Shown: positions 43,842 to 54,525 of the stretch, piece after piece
Numbering within the stretch: the stretch's first letter is position 1
How the letters are laid out: every line of letters starts with the position of its first letter
Assembly (NCBI GenBank): GCA_028583685.1
Contig: JAMXIF010000043.1
Coordinates: forward strand, 6,772,907 to 6,836,906
Source of the DNA: Petaurus breviceps papuanus
Lineage: Eukaryota; Chordata; Mammalia; Diprotodontia; Petauridae
Reading direction: 5' to 3'
DNA length: 64,000 bases
Translations under genes and position numbers: made by a program
Notes under the pieces: model-generated
Seen by the model: only the letters and a program-made list of their open reading frames with translations
What the model was told of the DNA's origin: nothing
Databases searched by the model: none

Positions 43842-44026
43842 CTTTCAGAAAAGGTAATGGATTTAGAATCAAAGGACCTGATTTCAAATCCCTTCCTCTG
43901 TCATTTATGACTTCACATAACTCGTATTGTGTCACACTACCTGCGTAAAGTAAAAAAATGACATAGAAGGGAATATAACCCAGGTCCTTTGATTCCAAAT
44001 CCATCACCCTTTCTATTCTCTGAAAG
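43842..44026. repeat. Imperfect palindrome built of inverted MIR-like segments
   Basis: Arm 43,842-43,906 pairs with 43,956-44,026 around a ~49-base loop. The shared core includes GGATTT-GAATCAAAGGACCTG. Each arm resembles a sense MIR head region, one direct and one reversed. RNA from either strand could fold into a ~65-bp stem. Confidence 0.85.
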
Positions 44027-44029
44027 GTA

Positions 44030-44560
44030 GAGTCTACAAAAGGAATAAAGCTCTCAGGACCAAGCATTGCCTGAAGACTTGGCTGCACAGAGTTTGACAT
44101 TACTTAGAGAAGTGATGAATCAACTCAGTGTTGTCTGAAAGCTATAATCCCTGTAATTTATGTTAATATGAATCTATATGGATTTCCTAATTAGCAGTAT
44201 TTTGTGCCTGGGGTAATGGATATGGAACATCTCTTCAATCAGAGCCTGTGTGCTCCTTCTTTCCAGGTCTGAATATTTAATTTTCTACAGCAGATCTATA
44301 AGTTACCTTAAAGCTACAGGCATTAACAATAATAATAATAAAGGGCAGCTGTCTGCTGTGAAAGCCTCAATTGTTGGGTATATACACTGAAAAGCAAATT
44401 ATGCAAACATATTTACAAACTTATCTACAGGTGACTGGAAATCAAAGTTATAGAAGCCTTTGTTTACTCAAAAAACTAAAGGGAAAAATAATGCAACATA
44501 TAAAAAAATAACAGAAGAAAATGCTGTCCACTAAATTTGACAATCATACTATGTCACAGC
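44030..44560. other. Repeat-free block
   Basis: 'ttcctaattagcagtatttt' at 44,184 and CAGCTGTCTGCTG at 44,346 lie in sequence with no repeat I recognise. A short (AAT)4 is at 44,328. Candidate conserved non-coding sequence; no exon visible. Confidence 0.35.
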
Positions 44561-44564
44561 TTCT

Positions 44565-44715
44565 AAGGACCTCTGAAATAATCTAATCTAAATCTCCATT
44601 TTACAAATGAGGAAACTGAGATCCAAAGAGGGAAAGGACTTGCCTCAGGTCTCACTTCAAGATAATGGCAGAAGCAAAACTATAAGTCATGTCTTCCAAC
44701 TACCATTGTGCTTCC
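44565..44715 (+). mobile_element. MIR-like SINE
   Basis: 'ctccattttacaaatgagga', 'aactgagatccaaagaggga', 'ttgcctcaggtctcacttca'. Same family as 38,925. Confidence 0.65.
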
Positions 44716-44839
44716 TGTGGAAAGTGTTCTTTCCATGGAAAGAAAAGTTGGACTGCACCACTGCTCATCCTATCAATCCATTAAAGGATGTTCTATTGTG
44801 AGACAAAGAGCCAAATCTCTGGAAGGAGCTCAAGGAATC

Positions 44840-45000
44840 TTATTAAATACAGAAAGTGTAGATCCTTCTCATCAAACTCTTTAACCTGGGTTTCAAGGCC
44901 CTCCACAATCTGAAACCACCTTGCCTTTCTGGACATCATGTGACAATACTTCCTTCTGTGTACTCTTTGTTCTCTGCTCAAACACTTCCAAGATATGCCA
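44840..45000 (+). mobile_element. L2 LINE fragment
   Basis: 'ctgggtttcaaggccctcca', 'caatctgaaaccaccttgcc', 'tttctggacatcatgtgaca' follow the sense L2 order downstream of 'ccagtggctccctattg'. Coding relic only. Confidence 0.68.
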
Positions 45001-45365
45001 TCTATTAGAAGGGAATAAGAATACTTGTGTGTGTGGCACCTATTATTAGGATGTGCAACTGAAATTGTATCTTTAAGTGAATATTTATCGAATACTCTAT
45101 CACAAAGAACATTATTTTCATTCAAACTAAGGAATCTAAAGCTTAGCTATCTTATTTTTTAATCAATAACTAGAATGTACTTTAAAAACACAAATGTTAA
45201 AATTAGACAAAGCAGTAATTTTTAAAAGACATGATGCTGTGTCTGGACACACTTAACATGACCCATATACACACTTAGGAATATTTGTACTATCTACTAT
45301 ACTTGTAAGGGGTTGTGAGGAAAGTGCTTTCTAAGCCTTAAATTTCTATAAAAATGTGACTAATT
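45000..45365. other. Unassigned stretch
   Basis: No repeat or gene recognised. Confidence 0.4.
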
Positions 45366-45369
45366 CCTT

Positions 45370-45545
45370 TCCAGCTAAACTGTAGAATTCATCATTTCTT
45401 ATAAACATCCTATTTGTTCATTAATCTGGTCTTCACCCCCAACTTGACAATTAAAATCCTAATAACTTTCCAAAAATCAGCTCAAATTTTTTTTTACTGA
45501 AGTCTCCCTTTATGTCAGATGTTTCCCACCTCAAATTTGCTTAGA
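45370..45545 (+). mobile_element. Old L2 fragment
   Basis: 'gtcttcacccccaacttgac' and 'tcagctcaaatttttttta' with 'ctgaagtctccctttatg' fit sense L2 near its 3' end. Confidence 0.5.
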
Positions 45546-45569
45546 ACTTTCAATCAATTCATCAAGTCA

Positions 45570-45845
45570 GTGTGTTATACCTACTGTTTATAAGAGACTT
45601 GTGTTTGGTTCTTAGGATACAAAGACAAAAAAAAATTATATTCCTGCCTCAGGCAGTTTATATTCCACTGGCTTTATAAAGCTAGGACATTTGGACAGGT
45701 ATTTAGATAAGTAAATGAAAGAAAATTTGATGAAAGATAGTGTATTATTGAAGGAGTAAGATCAGAGAAAGTTTTTTATGGAGAAAGTAGCACCTGAAAC
45801 TGAGCCTTGAAAGAAGACAAGGAAGAGGTTGAGTTGTAAAGTGCA
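45570..45845 (-). mobile_element. L2 LINE, first part of a copy split by a SINE
   Basis: 'tggttcttaggatacaaaga', 'cctcaggcagtttatattcc', 'agcacctgaaactgagcctt' in antisense L2 3' order. It resumes at 46,105. Confidence 0.7.
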
Positions 45846-45847
45846 GC

Positions 45848-46100
45848 TAGAGGGTTGGGTGAATAGAATGTCGCTTTTGGAGTCAGCAGACTTGAGTTTG
45901 AATCCTGACATTATCCTACTAGCTAGCTGAGTAAAGTGCCATAAATGTGCAAGTCACTTAACCTCTCAAAGCATCAGCTTCTCCCTTTGTAAAATGAGGA
46001 TAACTATGGCTTCTATCTCATGGAGCCATTATGAAAATCAAATGGCATCATGTGAAAAGTGCTTTGTAAATTTTAATTATAATTGTTGTTATGGTGGATA
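45848..46100 (+). mobile_element. MIR-type SINE inserted in L2
   Basis: 'gtcgcttttggagtcagcag', 'gtgcaagtcacttaacctct', 'cttctccctttgtaaaatga' and 'agtgctttgtaaattttaat' give nearly the whole element. Confidence 0.78.
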
Positions 46101-46104
46101 GCTT

Positions 46105-46320
46105 TTACAAATAAATAGGAGCAGGAGATGGAATGTCAGTTACAGAAAGCAGCTTGGCTCCAATTTAGAGCACACAGAGGAGAATAATATAAAATAAGAC
46201 CAGGAAAATAAGGTTTAGGGCTCAAAATGCTTAGCTGAGGAGTTTGAATTTTATCCTAAAGGAGAGATAAAGTCAATGAAATATCTTAAGCAAATGAGTA
46301 ACATTAACAAATGAAAAGCT
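46105..46320 (-). mobile_element. L2 LINE, second part of the split copy
   Basis: 'gcagcttggctccaatttag', 'aataaggtttagggctcaaa' and 'gagtttgaattttatcctaa' continue the antisense L2 from 45,845. Confidence 0.7.
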
Positions 46321-46389
46321 GTCTTTAAGCCCTTACTATGTGCCAGGAGTTACTTATGTTCTCCTGGTCACTTTTAGTTTTTCCATAAT

Positions 46390-46590
46390 AGAATCAAAGG
46401 ATCAGAAATAGAGTGTTCTAATGGACCTCAGAATCAATATAGTCTCCAAACTCCTCATTTTGCAGATGAGAAAATTGAGACCCAAGGAGATTGTGACTTA
46501 ACCAGAGTCATACAGAGTATCAGAGGTGAAATTTTTGAATGCAAGTTCACCAACTCAAAAGTCAGTGCTTTTTCCACTATATTAAAGTGG
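46390..46590 (+). mobile_element. MIR-like SINE
   Basis: 'cctcattttgcagatgagaa', 'aattgagacccaaggagatt' and 'agtcagtgctttttccacta'. Same family as 38,925 and 61,676. Confidence 0.7.
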
Positions 46591-46945
46591 TTTCTTGTGA
46601 AAAACAGAACTTTTTAATTTGCTGAATCTCCAGCATAGTGTTTGAATCTGAAGGACAATAATAATAGCTACAGAGTAAGGGAATTGCAAAAGCTTAGTGT
46701 GAGAAGAGTTTGAGGACATAGATTCAATTACTAATTCAATTACTAATCCTTGTTGTCTTTGGTTCAAAGGTTCTTTTTGTTCTAAGGTTCAAGATTTTTT
46801 TCATGCTTTTGGTATCTTCTTTCCCTTCAAATACCTTGTATATCAGTCCATGTGTACACCGTATATCAGTCCACATCTCTAGGTTGTGAGGGACTCTGGG
46901 TAATGTTTTTTGTGGGGAGGGCTGTCTAAACAATTTGACTAAAAA
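46590..46945. other. Unassigned; small duplication
   Basis: The phrase GTATATCAGTCCA occurs at 46,838 and 46,861 and ATTCAATTACTAAT at 46,722 and 46,734. No gene. Confidence 0.5.
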
Positions 46946-46949
46946 ATGA

Positions 46950-47212
46950 TGCAGGTATGTACACTGGGTAGAGTACTGGACCTGGAGTCAGGGACTCCCA
47001 AGTTTAAAATCCAGCTTCAGACATTTAGTAACTATGTGACTATACTATGTGGAAAATCACTGATAGTGTTTGCCTTGGTTTCCTCATCTGCAAAATGGGG
47101 ATAATAATAGCACCTACCTCCCAATTGTCCTGTAAAGATTAAATCAGATAATGTTAGTAAAGTATTTTACAAACCTTATTGCACTATAAAAATCCTGGTA
47201 TTATTATTATTA
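46950..47212 (+). mobile_element. Marsupial SINE with MIR-like 3' part
   Basis: 'gggtagagtactggacctgg', 'tcagacatttagtaactatg', 'ggtttcctcatctgcaaaat', 'agcacctacctcccaattgt' and a (TTA)n end at 47,200. Near full length. Confidence 0.82.
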
Positions 47213-47214
47213 CA

Positions 47215-47845
47215 AAATTCTTAAGTTCATTTGAGGTATATTGATTTATCAGTCCCTGAGAGTTAAAGAATAAATGCCCCTACCCATTTCACTTTTTACA
47301 ACACCATTCGTCAGATAATTTAGGAAAACTGTTTACACCTGGATGGCTTACTTCCCATGTATGCAGCATCTATGCAGCTCTCGGTCCCTTCACATGCCAC
47401 AAATATCCATGGCTTCATTTTCAGAAAGTGTTTTCAGTACCATTTGATAGCTGATACATGAAGTTAGAATACATCAAACAGTAACCTCACTCCTCAATAG
47501 TACACATTCCAAGAAAAACTTTATGTTTTCCTTTTTGTAATAGCATGTGTCAAAGAATAAAACAGAGTGAATAAAACCTTATCATAGATCAGAAATCTGT
47601 TTCAGCACCTTTATCATGTTTATGAAATAGACAATTTTATGTCTTACACTAAAGTTTAATTTTTAAATATTATTCTTTGGATTGACAAAATAAGTGAAAG
47701 AATAGAATGCTGATACTGTCTTTATATCTTATACTGTTATTTTTTGAAACCTCAGATAAAATAACATTTTTTCTCTATATTTAAAAAATAATTTTCCTTT
47801 AATACAAAATATATCAAAATAGTAATTACAGATACAAACTTGTAA
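47215..47845. other. Unassigned, very AT-rich
   Basis: No recognised repeat or frame. Confidence 0.4.
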
Positions 47846-47850
47846 TAATA

Positions 47851-48582
47851 TGAGGAAATTGTGGGAATTGAGTGAAACATACTAATTTCAACTTGTGACT
47901 CCATTCTGGATCTAGTTCAGTTCTCTTTCTTATGGGTTTTGTCCACTTTCTGTCTTGTGGGAAAACCTTATTCAATTATAGGAATTTTGAGAGAACTTTA
48001 CTAGTGTGTTTGAAACCATGTATCTCAGAAGCTGGACCACCTCTGTCTGTTTGTTAGAGACCTTTATTTAAGGACATAGGATATGCTAACCAGAAACCAA
48101 GTCATATCTAAAGACTGATGAAAGGACTTTTCTCACAATTATACATGTCAAGCAACCCATATATCGTTTCTGAAAACTAGCCCTATATTGGTCAATTAGT
48201 TATTGTTTCTTTATTCCTTTGACTGAAAACAGACACTCTGGGGGAGTGGGGCACCTCTATTTCTGATTTCAGGTAACTGGACCTGTTTGTTCTCCCCCTA
48301 CTGACTTGGAATGCCCCTAATCTTTTCTCCAATTAGAAATCAGATTACTTAATTTTATATCCTGGTTTATACCCTGTTAATTGCTGTCTTTTAATTAGTT
48401 GGTTTTATTTCATTGACTTTTAATGCATAAAAGTCTGTTTCTCCCTGTTTTGGGGGTCCAGCACCAAAGTTGAGGAGGCCTGGTCCCTATTTATTATGCA
48501 GTTGGTATGCATTGCTTAATAAATAGATATGCTCAGAAGATCAAACCATTGTTTCCTTAGTCATTTCCTCTTTCACCCATCA
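47851..48582 (+). mobile_element. Probable solitary LTR (endogenous retrovirus fossil)
   Basis: About 730 bases with LTR layout: TG near 47,851 or 47,860, TATA-like 'gcataaaagtctgtttctcc' at 48,425, 'ggtccctatttattatgcag' downstream, polyadenylation signal AATAAA at 48,519, and a CA end at about 48,582. No internal retroviral sequence adjoins it. No clear target duplication was found, so the left border is uncertain. Family not named. Confidence 0.6.
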
Positions 48583-49324
48583 TGCATATTAGAAATTGTA
48601 CTACAGGGGGCGAAGCCAAGATGGCGGAGTAGAAGCATGACCTCCCCGTGGCTCCAGCTTCCACCTCCTCCAATCCATGTAAAAAGGGGACTCTAAACAA
48701 ACTTTGGAGTGGCAGAACCCACAAAATGACACAGAGAAGCTAACCTCCCGCTGAGGACAGCCCGGCAGGCCAGCAGGAATCCAGCCCGCAGCTCTCTGGG
48801 AGCCCAGCCCAGCCCCACACCAAGGCTTTAGCCCCAGGGCGGGCCTGACCAGCCACCTGCCAGAGGGACTCCAGATCAGCAGCAGCTGTGGCCATTTCCA
48901 GATTTATCAACACACAGATGCAAAGGACAAAGTGAGAGGTCAGTGCAGTCTGGACTTTGGGACCCAGTAAGTGGGAGTGCATGGCTTTTGCCCCCCAGGG
49001 CGAGAAGCCTCTGAGACTCCAGTACAGCCAGCCAGAGTCACATGGCAGCTTCAGCTCCTGGCCTGCAGAGTGTAGAGGGACAAAGCACCAGTCTGAGGGG
49101 TAATCGCTTTTGCTTTAACCTTCTTGGATCTGAATTGCAGTCTAGGGTGGAGGTCCTGGGGTGTGTGTCCAGCTTGCCAGGGCGTGTGGAGACCTCAGAG
49201 AGGGCACCCAGCTAATATCTCCAGCACCTGAGAAAACCCCAGCGTTTGGGACCAAAGCTCCCCTGTCTGGTGGCAGAGGCCTACTGTGGCAAAAAGCCGA
49301 AAAGTCAAGTAATTGAGTGGCAAA

Positions 49325-50387
49325 ATGAGCAGGCAAAGGAAACAAAGCAGACAGAAGATTCAAACATTAAACTCCTATTTTGGGGACAAAAAGGAGCAAA
49401 GCATGGAACAGGAGGAAAACAGTGAAGTCAGAACTCCTGCACCAAAAGCTTCAAAGGAAAATATAAGCTGGTTACAGGCCATAGAGGACCTCAAGAAGCA
49501 GATAAGAGAAGTGGGGGAAAAATTGGGAAGAGAAATGAGAACAATGCAAGAAAATTATGAAATGACATAATTTCAGCCTGACTGAGGGAAATAATACCTT
49601 AAAAACAGACTGACTCAAATGGCAAAAGAGGCTCAAAAAGGCAATGAGGAGAAGAATGCCTTAAAAAGTCGAATTTGCCAGATGGAAAAAGGAATCTCAA
49701 AAGCTCAATGAGGAGAATCATTGCTTCAGAATTAGATTGGAGCAAATGGAAGCTAATGACTTTATGAGAAATCAAGATGCTGTTAAACAGATCCAAACAA
49801 ATGAAAGCATGGAAGGCAATGTGAAAAATCTCATGGGAAAAACCACTGACCTGGAAAATACATCCAGGAGAGATCATTTAAAAATTATTGGACTACCTGA
49901 AAGCCATGACCGAAGTAACAACCTAGAAAGCATCCTCCAGGAAGTTCTCAAAGAAAACTGCCCTGATGTTTTAGTATCAGAGGGCAAAATAGAGATTGAA
50001 AGAATCCACCAATCACCTCCTGAAAAAGATCCCAAAAAGAAAACTCCTAGGAATATTATAGCCAGGTTCCAGAATTCCCAGATTAAGGAGAGAATATTAC
50101 AAGCATCCAGGAAGAAACAATTTGCATATTGTGGAAAGACAATCAGGATAACCCAGGATCTGGCAGCTTCTACACTAAGGGATCGAAGGGCTTGGAATAT
50201 GATATTCCAGAGGTCAAAGGAGCTGGGATTAAAACTAAGAGTCACCTACCCAGCAAAACTGAGTATCATGTTTCAGGGGAATATATGGTCATTCAGTGGA
50301 ATAGAGGACTGTCAAGCATTCTTGCTGAAAAAACCAGAGTTGAATAGAAAATTTGACATTCAGATACAAGAAGCAAGAGAAGCATGA
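49325..50387 (+). pseudogene. HAL1 ORF1 (L1 ORF1p-like, RRM and C-terminal domain mostly open)
   Basis: It starts MSRQRKQSRQKIQ with FGDKK, matching the other copy. The N-terminal frame stops at 49,570. The coiled-coil region (49,575-49,690) is spread over frames by two or three shifts or stops. From about 49,690 a single frame stays open to the natural stop at 50,385-50,387, 217 codons from the internal Met at 49,737. It contains RRDHLKIIGLPE (RRM start), PRNIIARF, and the C-terminal domain with RRAWNMIFQRSKELG, TYPAKLSI and ELNRKFDIQ. L1 ORF1p is about 300-400 residues and acts as a trimeric RNA chaperone. This copy lacks an intact trimerisation coil. Confidence 0.92.
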
Positions 50388-51157
50388 GAAGGTAAACAGG
50401 GAAAAGAAATCATAAGGAACTTATCAAAGTTGAACTATTAACATTATTACATGGAAAAACAATAATTGTAACTTATGAAACTTTTCTCAGTAGTTGAAGG
50501 GATTAGAAATATATATCTATATATGTCTATATATGAGGGTATATTGGCATATGAATACATATGTGAAGGTGTGTATATATGTTTACAGCTATATATAGAT
50601 AGAGGGCACAGGACCAATTTAATAGGAAGGGATGATACTTAAAAGGTGAAATTAAGAGGTGAGAGGAATATAATGAGAGGATATGGGGAGAGACAGATTG
50701 GGGTAAACTATCTCATACAGAAGAGGCAAGGGAAAATGGTTACAATGGAGGGGAAGAATAGGAAGGCAAAAGGGAATGGGTCAACATTATTCCCATTGAA
50801 TTTGGCTTGAGAAGGGAATGAAATACACACTAAATAGAGTATCTCACCCTCCAGGAGAGTAGGGGGGGAAGGGGATGAAAGGGGGAATGATGGAAGAGAG
50901 GGCAGGCTGGGGGGGAGGGAAGTTGGAAGCACCCACTTTTGAAAAGGGTCAGGATCAAAGTAGAGAATAGAACACGTGGGAGGTGGGACAGGAGGGAGGG
51001 AAATATAGTCAGTCTTTTACAATATATCTACTGCGTTATTGTTTTGCATTAGCCACACATGTACAATCTATACTGAACTGCTTATCTTTCCAATAAGGGT
51101 GGGTGACACGGAAGGAAGGGAATGAATCTGGAATTCAAAGTTTTAAAATCAAATATT

Positions 51158-51195
51158 CAAATATATATATGTATATATATATATGTATATATACA
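51158..51195 (+). repeat. (TA)n in HAL1 3'UTR
   Basis: TATATATGTATA units at the position homologous to 14,912-14,962. Confidence 0.92.
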
Positions 51196-51449
51196 TACTA
51201 TTAATACCATCTTACATGTAATTGGGAAATAAGATATACAGGCACTGAAGGCATTGAGATCCACTGGAAAAGTCGAAAGGGATATGGAAGAGAGCTGATC
51301 GGAGGAGGGGATATCCTGTGGGACTGCTTTTTTGGGGCGGTGGGTAGGGGAAAAATGGGGAGAAAATTTGAAACTCAAAATCTGGTGGAAATGAATGATG
51401 TAAATCAGAAGTTAATAAAAAAGGAAAAAAAAGAAATTGTACTACAACT

Positions 51450-52005
51450 CTTTTTTGCATAGTTTCTTATGATAATTTAAACACATACAAATATGAAAAT
51501 TAATAATGAAAGTATACCAATCTATAGACACAGTATCTAGCCTCTAATATGGGACTGCTTAACAGAAGATAACATCTCACACAATGTGATGAGTTGGTGC
51601 TTATAGAGGACATCAAAAGTAGCTCTCTGCTCAGAATATAAAGAGCATGTTAATATCAATATTTAAAGATTAAAAATTAATATTTCAGTGAGAAGGAAAA
51701 GGTTTCTGAATCATTAATAAAATAAAATTTTTAAAATCATTTCTTTGACCTTTATCTCCTTTTTAATGTCTTTTTGTGTGTTTGTGTTTCATAATGTAAC
51801 ATATAAATAACGTGATACATGAATATAATTTAGAATTTTTTTAACTAATGGGATTCACTGTCAAAATATTCTGGAGAACCATGGTGTAAAACACCAAGTG
51901 TTTAGGTGAGTTACCCATCGTTACAGCATGTGTTAGGGGCCAGTCTGCTCTCCCTCACTGCAAATTATATCTAAATGCCCCTGTCCCTCAAAATCAAAAG
52001 AGAAA
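51450..52005. other. Unassigned, AT-rich
   Basis: A possible antisense copy of the unresolved repeat at 43,350 lies around 51,800-51,900. No gene. Confidence 0.35.
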
Positions 52006-52059
52006 GAAAAAAAGTACTTACAATTCAAATTTAATCTAGAGAAACAAAAGATAAAGACT

Positions 52060-52640
52060 ATCAAAGGGATCAATGAAAAAAAGATGAGAAGGAAGGGTAC
52101 TATAGTACAACAGTACCAGATATAAAACTAAACTACAAAGCTGTGATCATAAAAACAATTTAGTCCTGGATAAGAAATAGAAAGGCTGATCAATGGAATA
52201 GATTACTGAGCAGATGAGCACAATAACCAAGTGTTTGATACACCCAAAGATCCCAGAAAAACCTAGCAAAACTTATATAAACTGATGCAAAATGAAGTGA
52301 GCAGACCAGGAGAACAATTTACATAGTAAAAGAAGTATTGTAATCAATTGTGAAAAGCTTTGCAATTTTAGTCAAAACAATGACCAACCACAATTTTAAA
52401 GGACTATTGATGAAAAATACTATCCACCTCCAGAGAGAGGATGGTCAGACTCAGAGTGAAGATTGAAGCATTTTTTTCCTCTATTTTCCTTGCTCTATAA
52501 TATTTTTTTCTGAAAATGACTAGATGAGAAATTTATTTTGCATGCCTTCTCAATGGATGGGGGAAGGTCTAAAGAGAGGGAGAGAATTTAGAACTGAATC
52601 TTTAAAAATAAAATAAATTGAATTAACAAAAAATAAAATA
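52060..52640 (+). mobile_element. L1 LINE, ORF2 3' part and 3'UTR, internally deleted
   Basis: 'actaaactacaaagctgtga' and 'aagaaatagaaaggctgatc' are ORF2 text, then 'gatgcaaaatgaagtgagca' at 52,284, 'ccagagagaggatggtcaga' at 52,430, and an (AAATAAAT)-rich end. The join near 52,265 skips part of ORF2, so the copy is internally deleted. Confidence 0.82.
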
Positions 52641-52734
52641 AAAATAATTCATCCAAAAAAGATAAAATAAAAAAATACAAATGCAAATTTATTCTTTTCT
52701 AAGTTTCAAAGATGGTAATGGAAATGTCTACTCT

Positions 52735-52945
52735 AGGTGGTATAGTAGAGAGAACACTAGTCTTGGAATCAGGAAGACTTAAATTTGAATTCTGTCTCGG
52801 ACACTTAACACTGGGCAAGTTACTTAACCTTTCTTATTCTAAGTTTCCTCACCCGAAAATGGGGACAGTAATAGCACCTTCCTCCTAGAGCTGTCCTGAG
52901 GATCAAATGAGATAACATGTAAAAGTTAGCTGACATTATTATTGT
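52735..52945 (+). mobile_element. Marsupial SINE with MIR-like 3' part
   Basis: 'gtatagtagagagaacacta', 'gacacttaacactgggcaag', 'gaggatcaaatgagataaca'. Near full length. Confidence 0.82.
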
Positions 52946-52960
52946 TTTGTTATCATTATT

Positions 52961-53004
52961 GTGATGATGATGAGGATGATGATGGTGGTGGTGGTGGTGG
53001 TGGT
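52961..53004 (+). repeat. (GAT)n(GGT)n microsatellite
   Basis: GATGATGATGAGGATGATGAT passes into about seven GGT units. On the minus strand it reads as poly-His, which is not evidence for a protein. Confidence 0.97.
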
Positions 53005-53009
53005 CTCCA

Positions 53010-53465
53010 CTCTCCACTTAGTCTTAGATCCATCCCATTGCATTTGGGGGTGGGAAGGAAAGAAGTACTCAGAACTGTAACATGACATTGATGAGTCTCT
53101 CCTATACTTATCTACCTCATCATGCTGACAGAGAGAAGGTCCTCAAATTCTTCTGCCCTCTTGGCTTTCCTCTGCCGTATAGAGGATAAGGCTACTTCTA
53201 TAGCATCCTGGAATAGGATTGGAGGGTTGGAGTGGCTCTTAAAGGAAGATGGCCTTTCCTCTCCCAACCAAGTCCCCATGCATGATCCTTCTTTTCCAGG
53301 TGCCTCCCACAGTGTTGATTTTTTTTCCAAGCTCGGAAAAAGGTACTCTCTCCACTAATGTAGGTCACTCTGACGTAACTTTCTCTCTACTAAAAATACT
53401 AAATAAATACTCTAATTTTTAAAGCCTTTTGCCACATTCTAGGCTTCAAAAGTTGGTAAACAGAA
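53010..53465. other. Unassigned stretch
   Basis: Opposed open frames at 53,112-53,358 on the two strands have no domain. No repeat recognised. Confidence 0.4.
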
Positions 53466-53469
53466 AATC

Positions 53470-53600
53470 AGTGAATCAACAAATATGTAATTACATGCAT
53501 ATGCTCATTTTTGTCCTAGACACTACTAGGATAAACAGAGTTTTAAAAGATCCCTGCTCTCGAACTTCTGATGGTCTAAATGGGGACCTCAGAGTAATCA
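53470..53600 (-). mobile_element. L2 3' end fragment
   Basis: 'gtgaatcaacaaatatgtaa' followed by 'tttttgtcctagacactact' and 'agatccctgctctcgaactt' is a diverged antisense L2 terminus. Confidence 0.5.
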
Positions 53601-53619
53601 GTGTGAACCAACACTCTTT

Positions 53620-53765
53620 CTGAATCACAAAATCATAGATTTAGCGAATTGGCAGTGACTTTTAGAAGTTTTTTAGTTCAAAACCCTGGCTATACAGGTG
53701 AAGAAACAGAAGCCAGAATGGAGAAGTGGCTATCCCAAGATCATGAATATTATAATTTGGTCTTA
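53620..53765 (+). mobile_element. MIR-like SINE
   Basis: 'aatcatagatttagcgaatt', 'tacaggtgaagaaacagaag' and 'gtggctatcccaagatcatg'. Same family as 61,676. Confidence 0.6.
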
Positions 53766-53769
53766 AATT

Positions 53770-54365
53770 GTGTGGTACAGATTAGAGCTTCAACAGGGGT
53801 TCCAAGAAGATGAGACCAATGAGGGTAAAGAAAGGATTAATAGAAAAGGTGGAACTTCCCCAACTTCTTACGCAGAAGAATAATCTTAGTTCTCAATCTC
53901 TATAGAAACCAAGACCTCAGTGAAAACCTGAGATACCTATTTGTGGAACAATCAGCTCGGGCTTTTGGCAGGCAGGGAAAGAAGAGAAGCAGAGTTTGTC
54001 AGAACTGAAGTGTACCTCTCTGATAACTGAGACAACATTGTAATTCTGCACACCCACTCCATGCTCAGTAATCACAAACAGATATAAACACTTACTAGTG
54101 ATTTTGACTTTGCATCTGCTACCCTGCCTGATTTCAACTCCAAACAATGTGTCCTTCCCAGGAAAAGCTCCTAACTGCTTGACACCACCTGCCTTAGCCT
54201 CTGCTCCCTTCTGATTGGAGGGTATGAGGATGGAGTAACAAACTTCTACCAGTGCCTACCTTTATAAAGGGCCAGCTATCGGACTCTCAGCTCATTCACT
54301 CCACTTTGCATCTGCGACCCTACCTGGTTTCAATTCCATAGAACAGTATGTCCCTTGATGTCCCC
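53770..54365. other. Unassigned, with a ~52-bp direct repeat
   Basis: 54,107-54,156 and 54,303-54,356 share 'actttgcatctgc', 'accctgcctg/accctacctg', 'atttcaa' and 'tgtgtcctt/tatgtccctt'. Between them lies a TATA-like 'ctttataaagggccagc' at 54,261. The arrangement could be a small LTR-like or duplicated promoter-like unit. Confidence 0.5.
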
Positions 54366-54369
54366 TCAC

Positions 54370-54525
54370 CCTCTGCTTTCCTGCCTCCTTTTGTGTATCA
54401 TCTTCCCCTTTAGATTGCAAGCTCCTTGAAGACAAGAACTAGTTGCATCACTAGTGCTTAGCACAGTACCTGGCATGTGATGGGTAGGTACTTAATAGGC
54501 TGATTGGATTGGATTTGAATTCTTT
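54370..54525 (+). mobile_element. L2 LINE 3' terminus
   Basis: 'gattgcaagctccttgaaga', 'gtgcttagcacagtacctgg' and 'tacttaataggctgattgga' give the sense L2 end. Confidence 0.78.

Larger units (their letters stand above)
48591..51446 (+). mobile_element. Full-length HAL1 (half-L1) retroelement with perfect 15-bp target duplications
   Basis: Body 48,606-51,431 (2,826 bp), flanked by identical AGAAATTGTACTACA at 48,591-48,605 and 51,432-51,446. The 5' end 'gggggcgaagccaagatggc' is the typical L1 5'UTR start. The 5'UTR runs to 49,324, ORF1 49,325-50,387, then an L1-type 3'UTR with G-rich tracts (50,870-51,000) and an A-rich end. There is no ORF2. Same architecture as 12,013-15,192. It lies just downstream of the LTR. 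Its reverse transcriptase must come from L1. Confidence 0.95.

Noticed and set aside
49874-50245. 123-codon open frame on the minus strand
   Set aside because: Exact shadow of HAL1 ORF1 on the opposite strand, which has the recognisable RRM and C-terminal motifs.
52820-53017. Poly-histidine open frame, minus strand
   Set aside because: Product of the (GAT)n(GGT)n microsatellite read in reverse.
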